Of a stretch of 36,810 nt of DNA, positions 1-9,892 are shown piece by piece. The notes under the pieces were generated by a model. The model was not told the DNA's origin, made no database searches, and saw only the letters and a list, made by a program, of their open reading frames with translations. Each line of letters begins with the position of its first letter. Positions within the stretch are counted from its first letter, which is position 1. Origin of the DNA: Gnetum montanum (taxonomy: Eukaryota > Streptophyta > Gnetopsida > Gnetales > Gnetaceae); assembly GCA_015680685.1 (NCBI GenBank), contig MNCI01012700.1, positions 11,115 to 47,924 on the forward strand, read 5' to 3'. The translations under genes were made by a program, and so were the position numbers.

Positions 1-632
1 AGGCACCTAAATCCTGTTCGAGGACACTCGTCGGCGGTCACGTCCCAAACAGTCGCCAACACTAGCTAGCCTAACACAAGTGCCTATTCCCACTTTCTAA
101 ACACATCTTGAGCATGTATAGCACTGTTAGGCTACGAAACGTTAAGCATTTCTAGGTTACCAAGTGCTACACATATGCTCGAGGTGGTCATGCTTGTGTT
201 CATTAATAACTAGAAATTAATTGCTTAATTCAAGTGCCTTAAAGTGAAGTGCATGAAAATAAAGTGCATGAATATTAAATGCATTAAGGAAATTCAGTGC
301 TGCAAGGATGATCAGAAGGATTCATTTTTATTCCCATCACGCTACTGTGTTCAGGTACATCAACTCTTGAACAAAGATCCATACACACTCAGACTCCTAC
401 TATAGGCTCTCAGAAAATATTATAACTCTGGAGAAAACAAACTGCAAGAGCCACGCTATCTATGAAAAAACTAATGAAAACTGTAAGCCCAAGCGCTATA
501 TTTATAGGCTAACATATACCCCATGATATCAGATATTCAACATCACATCTTGGGCTCTAACATCAAGTATTCGATGTCAAGGCTTTGATATCGGATATCT
601 GATATTAAAGCTAGTCAAAACATGATTCATCA
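1..632 (-). repeat. Partial 3' LTR of minus-strand Ty3-type element A
   Basis: This segment aligns by eye with the inner-element LTRs at 6136-6922 and 12380-13160. Shared blocks include 'aggttaccaagtgctacac', 'actcctactataggc' and 'tctggagaaaacaaactgc', in the same order. A TATA-like box on the minus strand (CTATAAATATAG, about 495-506) lies where the relatives have TATAAATA. Between it and the proposed outer end are several GATATC palindromes, as in the relatives. I place the U3 end at 632 because the minus strand there begins TGATGAATC, matching TGATGGGAC of the inner element; an end at 514 would leave only 8 bp upstream of the TATA box. The R/U5 end lies outside the window. It is a diverged subfamily member, not a recent copy. 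Confidence 0.7.
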
Positions 633-1080
633 TCCATGATCTAACATGAATAATAAAACTATTATCTTTTGAAATATTTTGAGAAGAATCATAGCATTAT
701 TTATATATATAATATAAATAAGAGTGCATAATATGATATGACATCAATAAAATATTATACTTGTATTATCTTCAAATGGTGTTATCATGATCAAAATCCT
801 AGTTACTCAAATCATCATAATGATCATTAACATCATATCAAGGTATATCTAAAGACATAACTGGAATAATTATAAGCACAAAAATCAATGAAATGCATGA
901 AAATGAGAAGAAAGAATGTAACTAGAAGCTACTAAGTGTCTACAAGCAACACTGGAGTAGAAATGCTTTAAATGAAATGCATCAAAATTTCTATATAGTT
1001 TGTTTCTTTGCAAATCTGAAACTTTCTAAACATTAGGGCCAATGACATGTGTAACTTGATTTTGGCCTAACCACATAGAA
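633..1080. other. Non-coding stretch between LTR and integrase of element A
   Basis: AT-rich sequence with no open frame or motif that I recognise. Minus-strand bases just inside the LTR (TCATGGA) resemble a decayed polypurine tract (TCATGGGGGTA in the inner element). By position it is the 3' untranslated part of element A. Confidence 0.4.
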
Positions 1081-1389
1081 GAAAACTTATTTTTCATACC
1101 TATCTAACCTGCTGCTCTAACTCTCTTAAGGACTAGATTAGCTTTATTAAAAACTTTGGTAGTTTATTTCTTATCAAACCATCTTTTGATAATTTATTTC
1201 TATTTAAATAAGTTTTCAATCACTTTAACCATTTTAAGTTCTAAATTCTAAATTTTATATGTGCGTGAAATTAAATGTTCATTAGTTTAAAAATAATCTA
1301 AGAAAAATTAACATGTTGGAATTTATAAATTTATTGGTAAAATTGATTCTTGTCCATACATGAGATCATATGATGTAGTTTTAATTAAT

Positions 1390-2220
1390 TCTTTATAATG
1401 ATTTCAATCAGCTCATACTACTCATTTCAACTATTCATGCCATGTATAAGGATTTTGAGTTATCATCTTCCTAATTCTAACTAATATAATTTTATTGGAT
1501 GACTCTACTAAACCATTACCTTTGGGATAATAGTTAGTCACAACTTTGATAACAATGTTATGTTCCCTAGTCTAATTGGTAAATTCTATGGATATAAACA
1601 TGGGTCCTTTATTGACTGCTAAAGCATAAGGATATCCATATCTAGAAATTATATTTTTTTCTAAACTAAATAACTTCATGAGGTATTGTGATTTTAGTAG
1701 CTTTATCTTCTAATCAATGAGTGAAATAATTAGTAGTGGGAAGATAAACTTATGTTAAGTTGTTGATGAAGGATTAATTACTCCTATAAAATCTAAAGCG
1801 TAGTGTACAAAGGGTCTAATATCTATTATATGTTATGAAAGAGCTAGACTAATTCAATCTCTACCTTTAAACATTCAACACTATACACAAATTTTAGTTA
1901 ATTTGTAAGCATCATTAATCATAGTGGGCCAATAGTAACATGCTCTCATAATTTTATGCACAAATAAGTGATATCCTATATGTTCCTCCTCATGTAGTTG
2001 TCTTAAAACATCTTTTACTTGATTTTGGTCTAAACATTTAAGATATATTCCTTGAAATTTGTTCCTAAATAAATCATCAGTAATTAAGGTGAACTTAAAA
2101 CATTTAGATAATAATAGCTTTGTTTTATATATGGGTAAATCTGAAGGACAATGATGAAAAGTTAAATAAAAATTAATATCTCCATACCATGGATATGGTA
2201 ATGAATTAGGAGCAAACAAG
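1390..2220 (-). pseudogene. Ty3-type integrase, decayed
   Basis: Minus-strand translation in shifting frames gives the zinc-binding region (HEEEHIGYH then RACYYWPTM, about 1900-2010) and the DDE core. The first aspartate is in LDFIG (about 1785-1797). The second block reads VNKGPMF where DNG is expected (about 1600-1616), so the second catalytic aspartate is lost. The glutamate block reads YYPKGNGLVES (about 1500-1535) and is retained. Stops interrupt the chain before HKF and within the core. In living relatives this enzyme inserts element cDNA into nuclear DNA. It follows RT and RNase H in the order typical of Ty3 polyproteins. It is non-functional because of stops, frameshifts and the lost aspartate. 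Confidence 0.8.
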
Positions 2221-2329
2221 ATATCATCTTCTTCATCAATAGATAGTATGTAAAGTAGTATAGACTCTTGATCTTTAGGAGCATCATGTTTTCTAAAGTT
2301 GAAGCCTTGGCAATTAGCTTGGCAAGAGT

Positions 2330-3040
2330 AGTTTCCCTAACTAATTTTGCTACTTTCAACTAAATATCATACTCCTACAATTTCATGATCCATTTACCAT
2401 GTTTTTCATTATAATATTGTAACTTAGCTAACACAATAGTAGTGGAATCAAGGACAATAATGAAAAATTTGTTATTTAGACAATAGTAGTTCTTTAGAGC
2501 TTTAATGATAGCATAAAATGATTTTTCTAGGGGTGAATATTTTAATTTCGCATCCTTCAAAGGTGCAAACATGAGATTTATAGGCCTTTCACCATGATTA
2601 ATGATATCCTAGGTTAAAATAGTAGTGGGAATCACATCGCTAGAGAAAGCATATAAAAGGAAATCATTTTCATATCATCGAGAAGCTAAGATAGGGGCAT
2701 CAATAATGGCTTCCTTAATAGTAAGAAAAACATTCTTTCTTTCTTTTGTCCAATGCATATTGCTATCTTTCTTAAGCATGTCATTTAAAGGCCTAATCAA
2801 TTTAACATCAACAACGATGAATCTTCTAATGAAATAAAGTTTCCTAAAGAATGTCCTTAAATAAGTTTTAGATAAAGAATAAGGTACTTCTAAAATATCA
2901 TTTATTCATTTGCAATCAATCATGATTCTTTCTTTAGTTATTATATGACCAAGAAATTTACCACTTTGAACACCTAAAATTGATTTCTTAGCATTCAAAG
3001 TAATATCAAATCATCTACATATTATAAAAATATATTTAAG
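2330..3040 (-). pseudogene. Ty3-type RT connection and RNase H, decayed
   Basis: Reading down from the RT, the frame gives LGHIITKERIMIDC, the usual GH/I-VDP-type linker after the RT fingers and palm. It then gives HWTKERKNVFLTIKEAI, matching the F-W-x-CQ-x-AF region before RNase H. The RNase H block (2375-2572) reads LKDAKLKYSPLEKSFYAI, close to the LxxAExxYxxxEKExLAI consensus, and ends GKWIMKL. A tether-like end (QEYD) follows. Stops and a frameshift near 2600 break it. Known role in the family: removal of the RNA template during reverse transcription. The order and spacing with RT and integrase support one ancestral polyprotein. Confidence 0.75.
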
Positions 3041-3590
3041 GTCTCTAATAAGAGTATCCTTGTCCTTAAATAAAATTGTTAAATCATCTAAATAAATAAT
3101 AATGCAGTTCCTTATCAATCCTTCTCAGGTTTTATCCATAGCCCTTTGAAAGATAGAACCAACGTTTATAAGGCCAAAGGGCATCTTGGCAAATTGAAAG
3201 GTTTTCCATTTTTTTTGTAAAAATAGTTTTATATTGATCTTTCTACTTACTAGAATTTTATTATAGCCTAAATATATGTCTAAATAAGAGTACATTTGTG
3301 CACCATTCACAATTTGCATAAATTCTTCCATAAGAGGAAGTGAATAATTATCCTTAATACAAGAGGTATTAAGGTTATGAAAATCAATGTATAATCGTAA
3401 TTCACCTATTTGTTTCCTAATCAACACTAAGTTTGATATCCAACTAGAATGTCTCATAGGATAAATAATTTTAATTTCTAAAAGTATATCAATTCTTGCC
3501 TTCATCAATGTTTTAATCTTAGGGTTAATAGGTCTAAGTTTTTATCTAAATGGTTTTGTTTCAGGCTTAAGAGGTATACTATGTTTCATC
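3040..3590 (-). pseudogene. Ty3-type reverse transcriptase, decayed
   Basis: The N-terminal block reads HSIPLKPETKPFR, then IIYPMRHSSWISNLVLIRKQ and LYIDFHNLN, each matching conserved Ty3 RT blocks. PFGLINVGSIFQRAMD follows, then the catalytic YLDD box (TATTTAGATGAT on the minus strand, 3083-3094), intact even though the surrounding chain is broken. The longest uninterrupted part spans 3125-3508. The third block reads SYLDIYLGYN, so one palm aspartate is also retained. The family copies element RNA into DNA. Upstream (higher coordinates) the protease and gag of this element are not recognisable. Confidence 0.85.
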
Positions 3591-4269
3591 ATGAGAGGAT
3601 TAAAAGTTTTAAGATCCTCATACATCCAAGCTAATACATCAATGAATTTATGTCATAAATCAATCAAGTTTTATGTCTCGTATGCATGTAAGTGAGCTCT
3701 ATTTTAATAGGATATTGTTATGCTTTCTTTTGAATTTGAATTATTTCTATTTTAACTAGTATTTGCGAATTGCATTTTTGGATATTTCTTCCAATTTCCT
3801 ATGCAAGTCATCAAACAAAGCCTCTCTTGTTACTATTTTAGGAGAAATTCATTTTAAAATATGATATTTTTTTATATGCCTACTTCATTAATTTAAGAAA
3901 TTTTAAGACATTTCCCACTAATTTCAAACTCAAAAAATAAAAATTGATAAATATGATGATGATCATCAAAAACTTGAAAAGAAATGATATTATTTAGAAT
4001 GGAATAAGACTTGACTTTTTTAATGATAATTTCAGAACCCCAAGCATTATATTGAAATGGGACATCCAAATTAGTTGACATTTGCGCTAATGCATCAAGA
4101 ACCATGAGAAAGTTAGATGACAAGGCCTAAGTAATATTTTTCTATGTTTGTGTAATGCATCTCACAATCAAAAAAAGGATGAGAGATATAGTAGATAGGA
4201 AGATCTACAACATCTTTGTGTCATTGGTAAAGCATGGTTGTGATGGAATGATTGGACTTAGAGAGATAA
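3591..4269 (-). other. Degenerate sequence upstream of element A RT, one short ORF
   Basis: By position this should be the gag-protease side of element A. One open stretch at 3893-4123 (76 codons) translates to an aromatic, serine-rich peptide that I cannot assign. No aspartic protease DTG/DSG/DLG motif or zinc knuckle was found. It may belong to element A or to another insertion. Confidence 0.3.
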
Positions 4270-4630
4270 ATGTATAAAGAGAGATTGAATTGAGGAGAAT
4301 GAAGGTTTGGAAGGTTGATAAGAGCATGCTTGATCACATCAAAGGCCTCTTAACATATTGAGTCCCAATTGAAAGTAGTTGATTTCTTAAGGATGTGAGA
4401 AAGATGATAAAACTAATTAGTTAGGTTGCATATGAAACAATGACTGAATTAGAGTGTTCCTTGTAAGATTCACATGTCTTTTAAGCACTTAGGTGATGAG
4501 AGGTTCATGATTGTCTTAACCTTATCCGCGTCCACCATAATACCATTAGCTAAAACTAGAAACCCTATCATTTTGCCTATTTATACACCAAAGATATACT
4601 TTTTAGAATTAAGTCATTAGTTATACTCAT
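4270..4630 (-). pseudogene. Second Ty3-type pol fragment (RT-RNase H junction)
   Basis: The minus strand translates as LNSKKxIFGV, then IGKMIGFLVLANGIMVDADKVK, which is the conserved LNPxKCxFGVxxGKxLGFxVSxxGIEVDPDK block that follows the RT palm. Next come a degenerate LxFSHCFICNLT and FNWDSICxEAFDVIKHAL, matching FxWxxxCQxAFxxIKxxL just before RNase H. The sequence is not a copy of the corresponding part of element A at 2700-3040, so it comes from a different Ty3 lineage. Flanks show no LTR. It is probably a truncated relic. Confidence 0.65.
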
Positions 4631-5579
4631 TGGAGTAGGCTAAGACTACATCCATGAAAAAGTTAGATGACATTGAACCACAACCAAGATTGTGGTGTCC
4701 TTAGTACAAATGTAATCTAATAACACTACTATTAATTAGAATATCGATGAAATGTAATATGATAGTGATGCTAGGTTAGATGATATTGACATTTGAAGAT
4801 AAGAGGGGGATGATTAATGATAAATATGACATTATCCTAATTAATGATAGCATTAAGAGAAGATTGATGCAAGGATGTTAACAATACCATCCTTGATAAA
4901 CTAACAATGATGAGATAATAGTGAAGAAATAGTTAAATTAGTAGATATCAAAATGAATAACATCAATGTCATTAATAAATTGATGATGATAAGATAAAGA
5001 AAGTAATATTAATGTTAATTTATAATTTATCTTAGTAACTAGATTAAGCCAAAATTAATCATTATTGCACTCTTATGCTTTCTATTCATAAACAAAAGAT
5101 TAGGGAGATTAGCTCAAGAATAGTGCCTCTAAAGATAAGGCATATTATAGATAATAAAGACATCAAATTCTAGTTTGAAGTAAGAAAGGAAATAGAATGT
5201 TCTTTAACTTCCACTATAAAAATTTCTACATGTTGATGTGGAAAATGTTTCCTCACATCATAACGACACATGTCCTAGAGAAAATATGTTGCAGGATAGC
5301 TTAAAATTAGTAGGCATTATGATTTTAAAAAAATAAAGACAATGAAGATTTAATTAATAATTTCAAGCAAAGCAAGAAAATTCATTGAAAAAGACATGAC
5401 ATCATTTAGGAACAAAGGACATATAAGAAGTTCAATGTAGAGAACACTTTGTTGTTATACTCTTAAGCATCTATAATGTTATCTATTTATGCTAAGGTTT
5501 AAATTATTATTGAAATGTAGTAGTGAGGTGTTGGAATCTTGAAATAATTGTAATATAGGTGCACCCCAATATATATATG
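4631..5579. other. Unassigned AT-rich flank of the outer nested element
   Basis: No coding motif, tRNA-like box or long repeat stands out on either strand. A weak RT-like continuation (MSSNFFMDVV on the minus strand, about 4650-4680) may extend the preceding fragment. The stretch ends in 'atatatatg' directly before the outer LTR. Confidence 0.4.
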
Positions 5580-5890
5580 TGGACCTTTTGGTTTGTTTTT
5601 TTGTGCACAAAACGTTAAGTAAAATGGAAAAAAACGTTATTTGCATGGTTGTATGGCTATTATGTTTGTAGGACTATGTGCACAAGAATTCAAGTTGAGC
5701 TAGAGAGGACAAGGAACAAACTATCCTAGAGCTCAAAGGAGGAGGTCATCCATATGACTTCAAATGAACATCCAAAGAATGTGGACAAGAACCTAATAAT
5801 GTATAAGCAAAGTGAACATCATTAAAGCATACAAAAGATCAAGGTTGCAAACAAGGAATGATGCACTCACCATGCAAGATAAGGTAAAGA

Positions 5891-6127
5891 AAGACATCTT
5901 TGGGAAGCACAAGACATCTTGGTAGATTTGGGATAAACTTAGAGAAAATTCAAAAAGACTTCTTTAGAAACAACAAGATATCTTCCCCCAGCCAAAGACA
6001 TCTTTCATGAAGAAAAGACATCTTTATAGATTGTAGACCAAATACAAAAATACATCTTCCATTGAGCAAAGACATCTTCTAGGATGGAGACCTCAAAAAG
6101 ATGTCTTTTAGGAAACAAAGACATCTT
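5891..6127. promoter_or_regulatory. Array of AAGACATCTT palindrome-like motifs in outer LTR
   Basis: Exact or near-exact copies of AAGACATCTT start at 5891, 5911, 5995, 6015, 6069 and 6118. Variants lie at about 5955 and 5975 (AAGATATCTT), and a reverse-complement copy (AAGATGTCTT) is at 6099. Matching copies occur in the 3' LTR at about 17266-17570 and in the resumed 5' LTR at about 13183-13210. Repeated short motifs in U3 often act as enhancer boxes in plant LTRs; that role here is inference. Confidence 0.6.
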
Positions 6128-6130
6128 ACC

Positions 6131-6135
6131 ATATT
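6131..6135. repeat. Left 5-bp target-site duplication (ATATT)
   Basis: ATATT sits directly before the TG that opens the inner LTR and is repeated exactly at 13161-13165. The 3' outer LTR shows the pre-insertion context as 'ccagatttgaagcc', aligning to 'ccATATT' plus 'TGAAG' here. This fixes both element boundaries. Confidence 0.9.
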
Positions 6136-6922
6136 TGATGAGTGGCGAGGTACCCCTACACTCAACCATATGAATATGAGTGTCTCACACACGATCCGGT
6201 CAAACTCCAAGGACTAAGTGCTTACATGCCTTATGGAACACTTAAGGTTAATCAATCGTTGTCTTCCCAAACTTACTTGTATTGTCACGATTGTATGGTT
6301 AAGTAAGTCTAAGGTATGTGATTTTTATATCTTTTCTCTTTTTAATGCCTATGCTAATAAGGGAAAGGGTGAAGAGACTAAGTAACTAAGCTTTAATCGT
6401 CCTAACATCAGTATCTGTTCCCACTTGCCGTACACACCTTGAACCAGTGCAACGCTACTTGGATTACCAAATGCTATTCGTTACTAGGTTACCAAGCGTA
6501 GCACACGTGCTCAAAGTAGTCATACTGAATGCACTTACCTAGGAGTTGAGGGTTGAGAGAGATTAATTATCTAAGAAAGCATTTAAGCATTTAACATTAA
6601 TTAAATCCTAATTAGCTTAGTCCATGAACTGCAAGGTTTATCAGAAAGTTCGTCTTTATTTCCATACACAAATCTGTGCTTAGGTACAATTTTCTTGAAT
6701 AAAGATCCATTCACTTTGAGACTCCTACTACGGGCACATGGAAATTATTCTATCTCTGGAAAGGTAAAACTGCCAGAGTTTAGCTAAGGGTCTAGATCTA
6801 GATGAGGAAACAAGGGAAAGTTGCCTCTTATTTATAGAACTGGTGACGGGTTACAATATCACGTACGTGATATCGTAGGGGCTGATGCGATATCACAACC
6901 CATGTGATATCGCGTCCCATCA
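6136..6922 (-). repeat. Inner element left LTR (3' LTR)
   Basis: Begins TGATGAGTGGCGAGG and ends GTCCCATCA on the plus strand. It pairs with 12380-13160 along its whole length, with scattered substitutions that are often C/T transitions. A TATA-like box lies on the minus strand at 6829-6836. The U3 tip contains an 18-bp perfect palindrome (6856-6873) and a perfect 10-bp stem (6887-6896 with 6904-6913, arms GCGATATCAC/GTGATATCGC). Confidence 0.92.
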
Positions 6923-6937
6923 TACCCCCATGACTGA
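6923..6937 (-). other. Polypurine tract of inner element
   Basis: The minus strand reads TCAGTCATGGGGGTA directly before the TG of the 3' LTR. That is the position and composition expected for the second-strand primer. A 14-bp exact copy of its core occurs at 7486-7499. Confidence 0.75.
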
Positions 6938-7485
6938 ATGAAAACTCATCCTTGAGTTCCCTACAAAATATTGGGAAGGTATGGGATTATTGACTTGAAT
7001 CATACTAATGGTGAATGGGGTGACATGTGAATGGATCATCATTACAAAACATGACAAAATTTAGTGTTCACGACAACAAGAGTGAGCACTATACACATTT
7101 GACATCTAGCCTTATTTGGTAGCTGGGATAGAAGAGAGAAGAGAGAGAGAAAAGAAGAAGTCCGCTACTACCAACACCAAGATTGTGCCTTTCATTGTTC
7201 ATCCATAAGCGTGCCATCAATCTCATTCCTTGCATGACCATTTCAGCACCAATCCATTCCAAGTGTTTTCTCCAGATCCCATCCGTTGGTGTATGATTTC
7301 CATCTGTGCACACAACATAGTCTTATATTAGTAAGGGTAAATAAATCATAATGCAATTGATACCTTGCTTTGGTGTAAGATCCATTGGCTGAGTTGTGAT
7401 ATGGCTGATACGGATCTGGAAATATAATACTGATAACTACCTGAGGTGTAGGGGTTAAGGGAAAAATCGAAAAAATTGGACCAAG

Positions 7486-7499
7486 ACCCCCATGACTGA
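7486..7499 (-). repeat. Second copy of the PPT core
   Basis: ACCCCCATGACTGA at 7486-7499 is identical to 6924-6937. It could be a central polypurine tract or the scar of an internal duplication. Confidence 0.5.
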
Positions 7500-8149
7500 G
7501 AGCAAACCTCTGGTAGTGATAGAATGGAAAAATGGAAGGGATAAGAAAGATGAAGAAAAAGAAACAACGACAATGCCGATAAAATGGATGTCACAGATGG
7601 AGATGAACAAAATAAATGATGATTGCGAAAATGTTTAAGGGAAAGAAATTAATGGATGCACCAAATAGGAATGCCAGTGGATCCTCCCCAAAGCAGGCTC
7701 ATGCCCTTAATGCCCTGACAATCCCACATTCAAAGAGTCTATAGGCTCAAGGAATGTCATTTGAAGATAAGAGTTAAAGTCTTAACCACAAGAGTTTACC
7801 AAAAAGAAAACAATGCATCCACCAAAATATGGACTACTGATACAACCGACAATGAGGTGATAAATGGGGAAAGAAGGATGGAAAGAAGAGAATGGAATGG
7901 AATCTCAAGAACAAGGTGGTGTACAGCCCCTTATGTATTTCATGGTTAATGTGACTGAGTAGAACTGATTCCAAATCTAGCCTCAAACAAACTACATCTA
8001 GTGACTTCGCATTAATACATTCAGCCAATCCATCCACTTGAAGAAACAAGAATGTCTCCACCAAAGAGTCACCACCATTCTGACAAAACGAAAGAGGAGA
8101 AGGTAGGAAGCGAGAAGGGCCTTAGTTAGAGGGAACATGTTTGTTTAGC

Positions 8150-8240
8150 TCCATAACTAGTGCTTGTAGCCCAAATGGTTATTTCATCTAAGGGGTGTGT
8201 TTTGAATTCTCGCTATTTTTTTTATGTTTTGTGTGAGAAC
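8150..8240 (+). mobile_element. tRNA-derived SINE-like fragment
   Basis: An A-box-like TAGCCCAAATGG (8167-8178) is followed about 20 bp later by a B-box-like GTTTTGAATTC (8199-8209, compare GGTTCGANTCC), then a T-rich run. The two-box pol III promoter is the hallmark of SINE heads. Tail and target duplication were not identified. It could also be a decayed tRNA gene. Confidence 0.35.
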
Positions 8241-9019
8241 CATACCATGCAAAGACTTATTATTTTTATTAGCTCAGCTTCTCGATAATGGAGCAATGTC
8301 GAAATGGTAAGGAAACCCAAGAAGAAAACATTCAAGCACCCAAGAGAATGGCCAACACAAATGCATCAAATCCTCTTGAAGTCACACCCTTTTCAATCCT
8401 TGAGTCCTTCCTTAGTTTGAGAAATGCCCAGTCACTGATTCGTTGATAGTTCTTATTATTAAGAAAGGGATTGTACAGTTTCAAGTCAAGAGAGACCATA
8501 GAATTTTATGGATGTATGGATGAAGTGAACTCATTGTCTGTTATATCCAAAGAACCATAACTTACTATCAACATCATAGCTTAAAGGTAAAAACCAAACA
8601 TTATCAATCAATGGAATATAGTTCATACCACCATCAGAGCACTTATTATGTGACAAATCAAACACATAAAGAAATGAAAAAGTATAGCAATGTTGTAAAA
8701 TAAAAATAAGAAAAGGTAAAGAAATTTGTAAAAAAAAACTTAAAAAGAAACTAATGGCTACAAATGATCATCATAGGTGGCCATCTTTCCCATGACTAAA
8801 TTGGAAGGGAGAGATCCAAAATAGTGAGCGAGCTCGTCCTCTCTCAAATGTGTTATGTGCATAGACCATTCTAGGTTCATGATAAGGGTTGGTCAATTGC
8901 ACATAGACTAGTATTCTCCTATCAGAGTACTCATTTGGATTTTCTAAGAGTTTCCAACTTCCCTCAATTGGTGGTTTTAGATTAAGGTTTGGAATTTGGC
9001 AACACTCTTGCTCCAGTGC

Positions 9020-9892
9020 TTATATGCTTCCTTCGTGGGTGCAAGTTGGTCCCCCAGTTAGTTCCATGTATATTGGTGGGTTTCTCTCTTGATTAGCTAT
9101 CAACCACTGGGTTTTCTCTTGTTGTGTGGTTGCTACATATAGGCACTTTTGTATGTTAACTTCCTGGGCACACCGGTTGCATGCAGGAGATGTTGAACGC
9201 TCCTGTACGCTATCACCCTCTGTATCACTATATGTGATGCATGGAACCTTCTTCTTCTTAATCTTTCCATAAGTGTTTTCTTTAGATATTTCCAAGGAAA
9301 GATCGCAAATTCCTAGGCATGCGTTCACGGTACTTAGCCATTCCCTTCCCATTATTATTGGGAAGTCCCCCTTGTCATTATTGACTTGTATCACTAGGAA
9401 ATCAGCTGGGTATGACCAACCACACATAGTGGTAACGATGTCCTCCACCAATCCCAAGGGAATAGTGATGGACCGGTCAACTAGCTCTAAGCGAATATTG
9501 CTCTTCTTTAGTGGAGACAGGTTCTAGGCTTTATACATTTCTTGCGATATCAAGTTAACTCCAGAACCTAAATCAAGAAGAGATTTACGTGGTTCATTCC
9601 CAGTGACTTGGAGGTATATTAGGGGACTTCCAAGATTAGTGAATTTCCTAAGAAGGTGGCCTTTCTTGATCCAGTCAGTGATAGTATGTGTTAATAGAAC
9701 CATGTTCATTGAGCTCTGTTGTTGGTTTGAAGGGAGCTTCGAAGCCTTAATTGATGGAGGAGCGTTCGGAGGCTCAACTGCTTGTGGTTGTGAGAGCTTG
9801 TTTGGGCTTTTGGTTCTAAAGAAAGGTCTTCTCTTGGTATGGTTCTCAGAACTAGTAGCGGTTGGAGGTTTACAGCTCTCGTAGCATTGCAT
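9020..9892 (-). pseudogene. Inner element aspartic protease region
   Basis: Two open stretches in one frame are separated by a single TAG at about 9521-9523. The first (9524-9892) carries VLLTHTITDWIKKGHLLR and then SLLDLGSGVNLIS, the catalytic motif of retrotransposon aspartic proteases in its DLG form (aspartate codon about 9572-9574). The second (9020-9457) continues IPLGLVEDIV, ADFLVIQV and FPIIMGREWL, matching the LGxxxDVxV and PxILGRPFL blocks of the same fold. The enzyme normally cleaves the gag-pol polyprotein in virus-like particles. The DLG motif with GREWL is seen in Athila/Tat-type elements. After about 9100 the frame is a low-similarity tail and no RT follows. Confidence 0.75.

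Larger units (their letters stand above)
5580..6135 (+). repeat. Outer element C 5' LTR, first part
   Basis: Aligns with the 3' copy that starts at 16995; both begin TGGAC followed by a GTTTTG-like T-rich stretch. Shared landmarks are 'gtttgtaggact', 'aagttgagcta', 'ctagagctcaaag' and 'acatccaaagaatgtgg'. The copy is interrupted at 6135 by the inner element and resumes at 13161. The second half holds an array of AAGACATCTT/AAGATGTCTT motifs (about 5891-6127). By eye its divergence from the 3' copy exceeds that between the two inner LTRs, as expected for the older host of a nested insertion. Confidence 0.85.
6938..9019 (-). other. 3' non-coding region of inner element with possible captured exons
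   Basis: About 2.1 kb between the protease and the 3' PPT, where pol should be. No RT, RNase H or integrase motif is visible. Minus-strand open stretches at 7089-7313, 7346-7594 and 7834-8064 have protein-like composition. One example contains RKHLEWIGAEMVMQGMRLM and another VDGLAECINAKSLDVVCLRL. Between the first two lies a plausible intron: AAGCAAG|GTATCA before and TTGTGTGCACAG|ATGG after. I do not recognise the product. A plus-strand tRNA-like A/B box pair is at 8167-8209. Either transduplicated host sequence or chance open frames would fit. Confidence 0.45.

Noticed and set aside
505-527. LTR end of element A at 514 with PPT 'tacccca' next to it.
   Set aside because: This would leave only a few bases of U3 before the TATA box; relatives have 50-90 bp with GATATC palindromes, which here lie beyond 514.
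4100-4680. Repeated 'gaaaaagttagatgaca' at 4106 and 4658 as a target duplication or short LTR.
   Set aside because: Only about 20 bp match and the flanks do not fit element ends; probably chance or a shared coding motif.
7761-7949. Plus-strand open frame within the inner element as a gene.
   Set aside because: Composition is that of an antisense shadow; no motif, and it opposes the element's coding strand.
9603-9884. Plus-strand open frame over the protease.
   Set aside because: It is the antisense of the recognised aspartic protease frame.
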